64,000 bases of DNA from an uncultured Christensenella sp. (GTDB taxonomy: Bacteria > Bacillota > Clostridia > Christensenellales > Borkfalkiaceae). Below the pieces are notes generated by a model, which ran no database searches, was not told the DNA's origin, and saw only the letters and a program-made list of their open reading frames with translations. Position numbers and translations under genes: made by a program. The DNA is taken from contig CAJUET010000012.1 in NCBI GenBank assembly GCA_910585595.1, positions 1 through 64,000 on the forward strand, written 5' to 3'. How positions within the stretch are numbered: the first letter of the stretch is position 1; the number at the start of each line of letters is the position of its first letter. Shown here piece after piece: positions 61,701-64,000 of this stretch.

Positions 61701-64000
61701 GTCCCACTGCACCGCTTCCGTTTCTCCCTCTACGTCATAGAACCAGCCCAGGAACAGCATCGTTCCGTTCGTCGGATCCATAGGACGCGATAGCCTGATC
61801 CCGTAGCCGATCTCCTGCGGATCGATCGTCGTCGTTTCGTTCTCCGTTCCCTCGTTCAGTTTTCCTCCGCGCATATCGTATGTCACTTTATACGATACGG
61901 GCTTGAAGTCCACCGTCATTTCCAGGTTCTGTTTGACTTCTTCGTATGCGTTATATCCCAACTTGCGGTACTCCGCCACCGTCGGGAACGTTCCGTTCTC
62001 CATCGCGAATACCGGACTCTCGCCCGCAAAGTTATCCATTTCCGACTTGAACGCGTCTTCGAACAGATCCGCGATATTGTTATACGTGTAATTTTGACCG
62101 TATTCCAGACGAACCACTACTTCCGGTCTTGTATTGTAGCCCGTGATATGGAAGGTGAACGTCAGATATTCCACCTTGAATCTGATCGGCAGTCTTGCTC
62201 CGTTCGCTACTCCGTCCGTTCCGTAATTCTCGCGCGCTTCCTCGTCGTCAGGCACGAACAGGATGTCCTTCGTCTCGTATCCCTCTTCGTCCACGTTCTC
62301 AGGGTGCGTTACGTTGATCATTCCCGCTTTGTCGAACCACTCCGTCGTTCCCTTGATCTCCGTCGTTCCTCCGTTCGCGTTCGTAACCGTTACCGTAGGC
62401 ACCGCGTCCTTGTACGGCGCGCCCGAATACGGCAACCCGTTCTTCCACTCTACCTTCACGATTTTTAACGGCGCTTTCGTGATCGTTACCTGCTTCGCAT
62501 CTGCAGAATCGACCTGTACCGTTCCCATATATAACGGCTCTTGTTCCGAACGGTATTTGACCGTTACTCTGTATTTCCCGCTCTCTTTTACGCCCTTTAC
62601 CTTTTGCGTTTCTCCCGTTCCGCCTTCGATCTCTACCTCGTCCTTATACCACTGCCATGCGTACGCCTTTGCGTCGCTCATTACGGAATTATTCTCGCTG
62701 CCGCCCACGCCGCTTATTTTCGGCGTCGAAACCCGCAGCGTGATCCCGTTTTCGCTGTATACGCTCTCAAACCCCTTTTCTCCGTATTCCAAAGTCGTAT
62801 TTCCGCGGTTTGCGGTTATTTCGATACTCGCCGTGATATCCGTATCCGTTCCCCATACCGCGTATATTTTATTGTCTCCGTGCCAGGTCTTCGGGACTTC
62901 CGTGTGCCACGTCCCGTTACCCGTTTTATCGTTCGTCCAGCCAAGGAACACGCGCCCCTCCTCGACTTCCCCTTCCGCCGCATTCGGCTCGTACAGAGAT
63001 TGACCGAATTTTACCTCACGCCAGTCCGCCGCGTTCTCTACGTACGGATACGCCACCTCGCTCCCGTTCTTATACTCGTAATACGCTATACGAATCCTAT
63101 TGATAAGGATAGGCGATTTTACGATGTCCGGTCTGGTTGACAAATTGATTTTATCGATTTCTTCGCTCGCCCATATCGAAGGATTATTGAGCACATTTTT
63201 TGCCGCTGTTTTTAATGCGCTCAAACTTGACGCAGGCGCATTGTTCGTTGCTACGCTCATACTCGCAATACCGTTACTTGAAGTAGTATGGCTTGAAGTA
63301 TTCTGCCAATAACCGTTCGACGTATAATCCGAATACGTTTTGCAATTCGTAACTGTACCGCTTGCCCCGAACTGCGAGTATAAGCCTACAAAAGGAAGGG
63401 CTTTTTTAGTGTTTCCTTGTGTGAAATTTCCGTATCCGTAACAATTATCAATAATATATTTGTTATCCGCCGTGCCGACATCTTTTTCTCCCACCGTAAA
63501 CATAAGTCCGGGAGACATATTTCTAGACGCATCGGTCGCCGTCATATTAAACAAGGATATGCAACGCTTAAACGTAGAAGTTACTACGCCACGTAAAAAC
63601 CCTACCATTCCCGCCCACACCTGCATTGAGTTGGAGGTAACGCCCGAATAAGTTAAATCCATCGCAGAATAGCTGTCGTAAATATTCAACGCCGTCATGT
63701 TATAATGCAATCCATCAACAAGACCAATCAATCCGCCCGCGCCAACATATAATTTATTTGCGTTGCTTACAGTGAGCTTAATATCTGCGGCGCACTTATA
63801 GATGTTTGTCGTTACACCGGTGCTATTTACAGAACCCATAATTCCGCCGTAACCGATATAGGGCGATTTATTACAAACACCACTTGTGTTGGCAGTAGCG
63901 GGATTCGTTGCGGTCATTGTAGAAGCTACCGTCACGTCCGTAAAAGTAATTTTTCCGTCCGAGTGCCCGACAATTCCCCCCACATGCCCGACAGCGCTCC
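58722..64000 (-). CDS. Giant surface protein 3, 5' end outside the window
   Basis: The frame is open to the right edge of the window, at least 1758 residues, with the start and signal peptide missing. The visible N-terminal part (about 1-280) has GLUG-like beta-helix units such as GGIVGHSDGKITFTD and YGGIMGSVNSTG. Two Listeria-Bacteroides (InlB-type) repeats follow, ending GDNKIYAVWG (about 375) and NVDLYAKW (about 775). MBG/Ig-like repeats run to about 1380. Then come three membrane segments, a coiled coil (REEEMMRREEMMREENRR), a Gln/Met-rich linker with AQQQAQMAQQQ and the shared terminal domain ending MIDRCVSAVDNELN. Its 3' end is a mosaic of the other two paralogues. The 5' end would show whether it too has a G-run. 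Confidence 0.85.
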   Translation of the reverse strand, partial: SAVGHVGGIVGHSDGKITFTDVTVASTMTATNPATANTSGVCNKSPYIGYGGIMGSVNSTGVTTNIYKCAADIKLTVSNANKLYVGAGGLIGLVDGLHYNMTALNIYDSYSAMDLTYSGVTSNSMQVWAGMVGFLRGVVTSTFKRCISLFNMTATDASRNMSPGLMFTVGEKDVGTADNKYIIDNCYGYGNFTQGNTKKALPFVGLYSQFGASGTVTNCKTYSDYTSNGYWQNTSSHTTSSNGIASMSVATNNAPASSLSALKTAAKNVLNNPSIWASEEIDKINLSTRPDIVKSPILINRIRIAYYEYKNGSEVAYPYVENAADWREVKFGQSLYEPNAAEGEVEEGRVFLGWTNDKTGNGTWHTEVPKTWHGDNKIYAVWGTDTDITASIEITANRGNTTLEYGEKGFESVYSENGITLRVSTPKISGVGGSENNSVMSDAKAYAWQWYKDEVEIEGGTGETQKVKGVKESGKYRVTVKYRSEQEPLYMGTVQVDSADAKQVTITKAPLKIVKVEWKNGLPYSGAPYKDAVPTVTVTNANGGTTEIKGTTEWFDKAGMINVTHPENVDEEGYETKDILFVPDDEEARENYGTDGVANGARLPIRFKVEYLTFTFHITGYNTRPEVVVRLEYGQNYTYNNIADLFEDAFKSEMDNFAGESPVFAMENGTFPTVAEYRKLGYNAYEEVKQNLEMTVDFKPVSYKVTYDMRGGKLNEGTENETTTIDPQEIGYGIRLSRPMDPTNGTMLFLGWFYDVEGETEAVQWDFDKDRVTRNVDLYAKWLAADTLKSLTVKPAAGAVFRAGESVDPSMLVVTATFTGQSGDTKLEISSILPCGEKDDSGKYWIIYNRDDDSVNRLHITLDESGEPTVTKIYVRYRFGGTVHEAETAIDVERIRLDTEKLKPYFADATFEYDGNYHEIKIKTNTLWGSLHQNADGEDDALGILDENCVTYVYYDSADKVIEKEDVIKSATYRVVAKFHPTNADYYAPDISAVLKIVPEKYALKVEWDQTEFVYNGKVQIPTPTFRVVDKNEADETKWEIVKVQYEVLDYDPTHENGECVNAIKVGSNYSIKIVLLDTGYKFNSGRDFEKVNFEITKAQIKKPVQIETMKYVGSEYDLTALTEEQCARYFDGLNLDLVTVGEGAQRTNAGIYTTVISLKDPTCATWEDGSTDDVRLSWEIKKAKLMVDWGSERRFDLNGDAPKAIAFFGLQGNDKNAVNWETDITYRGDLDMSVQGGHTITLVIKGNPEWAKNYEFDDSKEFTFVVVPAGSSGGKLVYVKWSNTQLTYDNGKWLSPTYQLIDFDDPTNDLTEELKGYVKFEGDERARWAGKYTVTVKLESEDYIIVKNQTCEYTILTDADGNGEDPNGGDPGDDKKPDGNTITGLPLWQLIVGGVSALLFVVCTLKSFGEYGKAKAARRETKELAAQSYAVNYGFAPLPLLAMGAGVKFLGLEETPWTIIALVAAGLFLVSAVVLLMMTKKRKAAELALKREQARIAEEKEYAREEEMMRREEMMREENRRRDEQMREDQARRDNEMKMMFAAMQQGGYQQQAPFQYEDMQNMISSAVASLLPAMQQQMALPPAQSDTSGYAQPGYVSPEAEMLRAQLARQEELMAQQQAQMAQQQELINQLIQNQAAPAYEEEIEDDVSWLGENDEMISLEESYGALSDGGKRAYYEIGSYIMNKPRTSQNDGRYAVLFKYRGRTVFKLAIKDDAPVLYYPLNGGRGEVRIADPASLETAKSMIDRCVSAVDNELN

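Noticed and set aside
45946..64000. CRISPR-like array because of recurrent similar sequence
   Set aside because: The similarity is at protein level between diverged coding repeats; there are no short direct repeats with equal spacers.
1..64000. tRNA, rRNA, insertion sequences or attachment sites
   Set aside because: Intergenic regions were read by eye and none showed a tRNA-like fold with CCA, rRNA sequence, transposase gene or paired att-like repeats.

Overview
The window reads as chromosomal DNA from an endospore-forming member of the Clostridia (Firmicutes), possibly an uncultured gut lineage. SpoIVA, SpoVAE and a SpoVAD remnant point to sporulation. Shine-Dalgarno sites of the AGGAGG type, near-consensus sigma-A promoters, an archaeal-type ProRS and the LL-diaminopimelate aminotransferase route to lysine fit the same group. 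Species assignment is inference.

Region by region. 1-1.6 kb: a MarR regulator with its own operator and an AT-rich GNAT acetyltransferase. 1.6-8.7 kb: a minus-strand operon purA-dapF-pyrG-dapL-malQ-mscL read from a clear promoter at 8.73-8.76 kb. 8.9-13.1 kb: a Nudix hydrolase, then proS-asnS and a nucleoside-hydrolase-like gene. 13.2-19.7 kb: a DUF2207 membrane protein, then a plus-strand phosphohexomutase-transketolase pair and a DUF4097 lipoprotein. 19.7-26.5 kb: rsfS with a NadD-YqeK fusion, a small membrane protein, then nnrED, birA, recX, a membrane-anchored ComEC-like metallo-beta-lactamase and a small unknown gene. 26.5-33.6 kb: a sugar locus araB-araD-araA, a GH36 alpha-galactosidase and a UDP-sugar pyrophosphorylase. 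33.7-40 kb: spoIVA, HEAT-like and TPR proteins, Hsp33 and a membrane protein. 40-43.2 kb: a lysine-riboswitch-controlled operon asd-dapA-dapB. With dapL and dapF upstream, this gives the aspartate-semialdehyde-to-meso-DAP branch by the aminotransferase route. 43.2-45.9 kb: a broken lipoprotein fragment, dinB and an M18 aminopeptidase.

45.9-64 kb is the most unusual part: three very large tandem paralogues on the minus strand (1695 aa, about 2136 aa, and at least 1759 aa running off the right edge). Each has an extracellular part rich in MBG/Ig-like repeats; two also have beta-helix (GLUG-like) segments. This is followed by three membrane segments near the C-terminus and a conserved cytoplasmic tail: charged coiled coil, Gln/Met-rich linker and a roughly 110-residue terminal domain that is nearly identical in all three. 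The two complete genes each carry a run of nine G near the 5' end of the reading frame, a hallmark of slipped-strand phase variation. A 3' piece of spoVAD followed by intact spoVAE lies between two of these genes, which suggests the array broke into, or rearranged with, a spoVA operon.

Several genes (nadD-yqeK, the DUF2207 gene, the M18 peptidase and perhaps dinB) have a consensus promoter whose -10 box lies only 7-12 bases from the start codon and no Shine-Dalgarno, which predicts leaderless mRNAs. No tRNA, rRNA, CRISPR array or insertion sequence was recognised.
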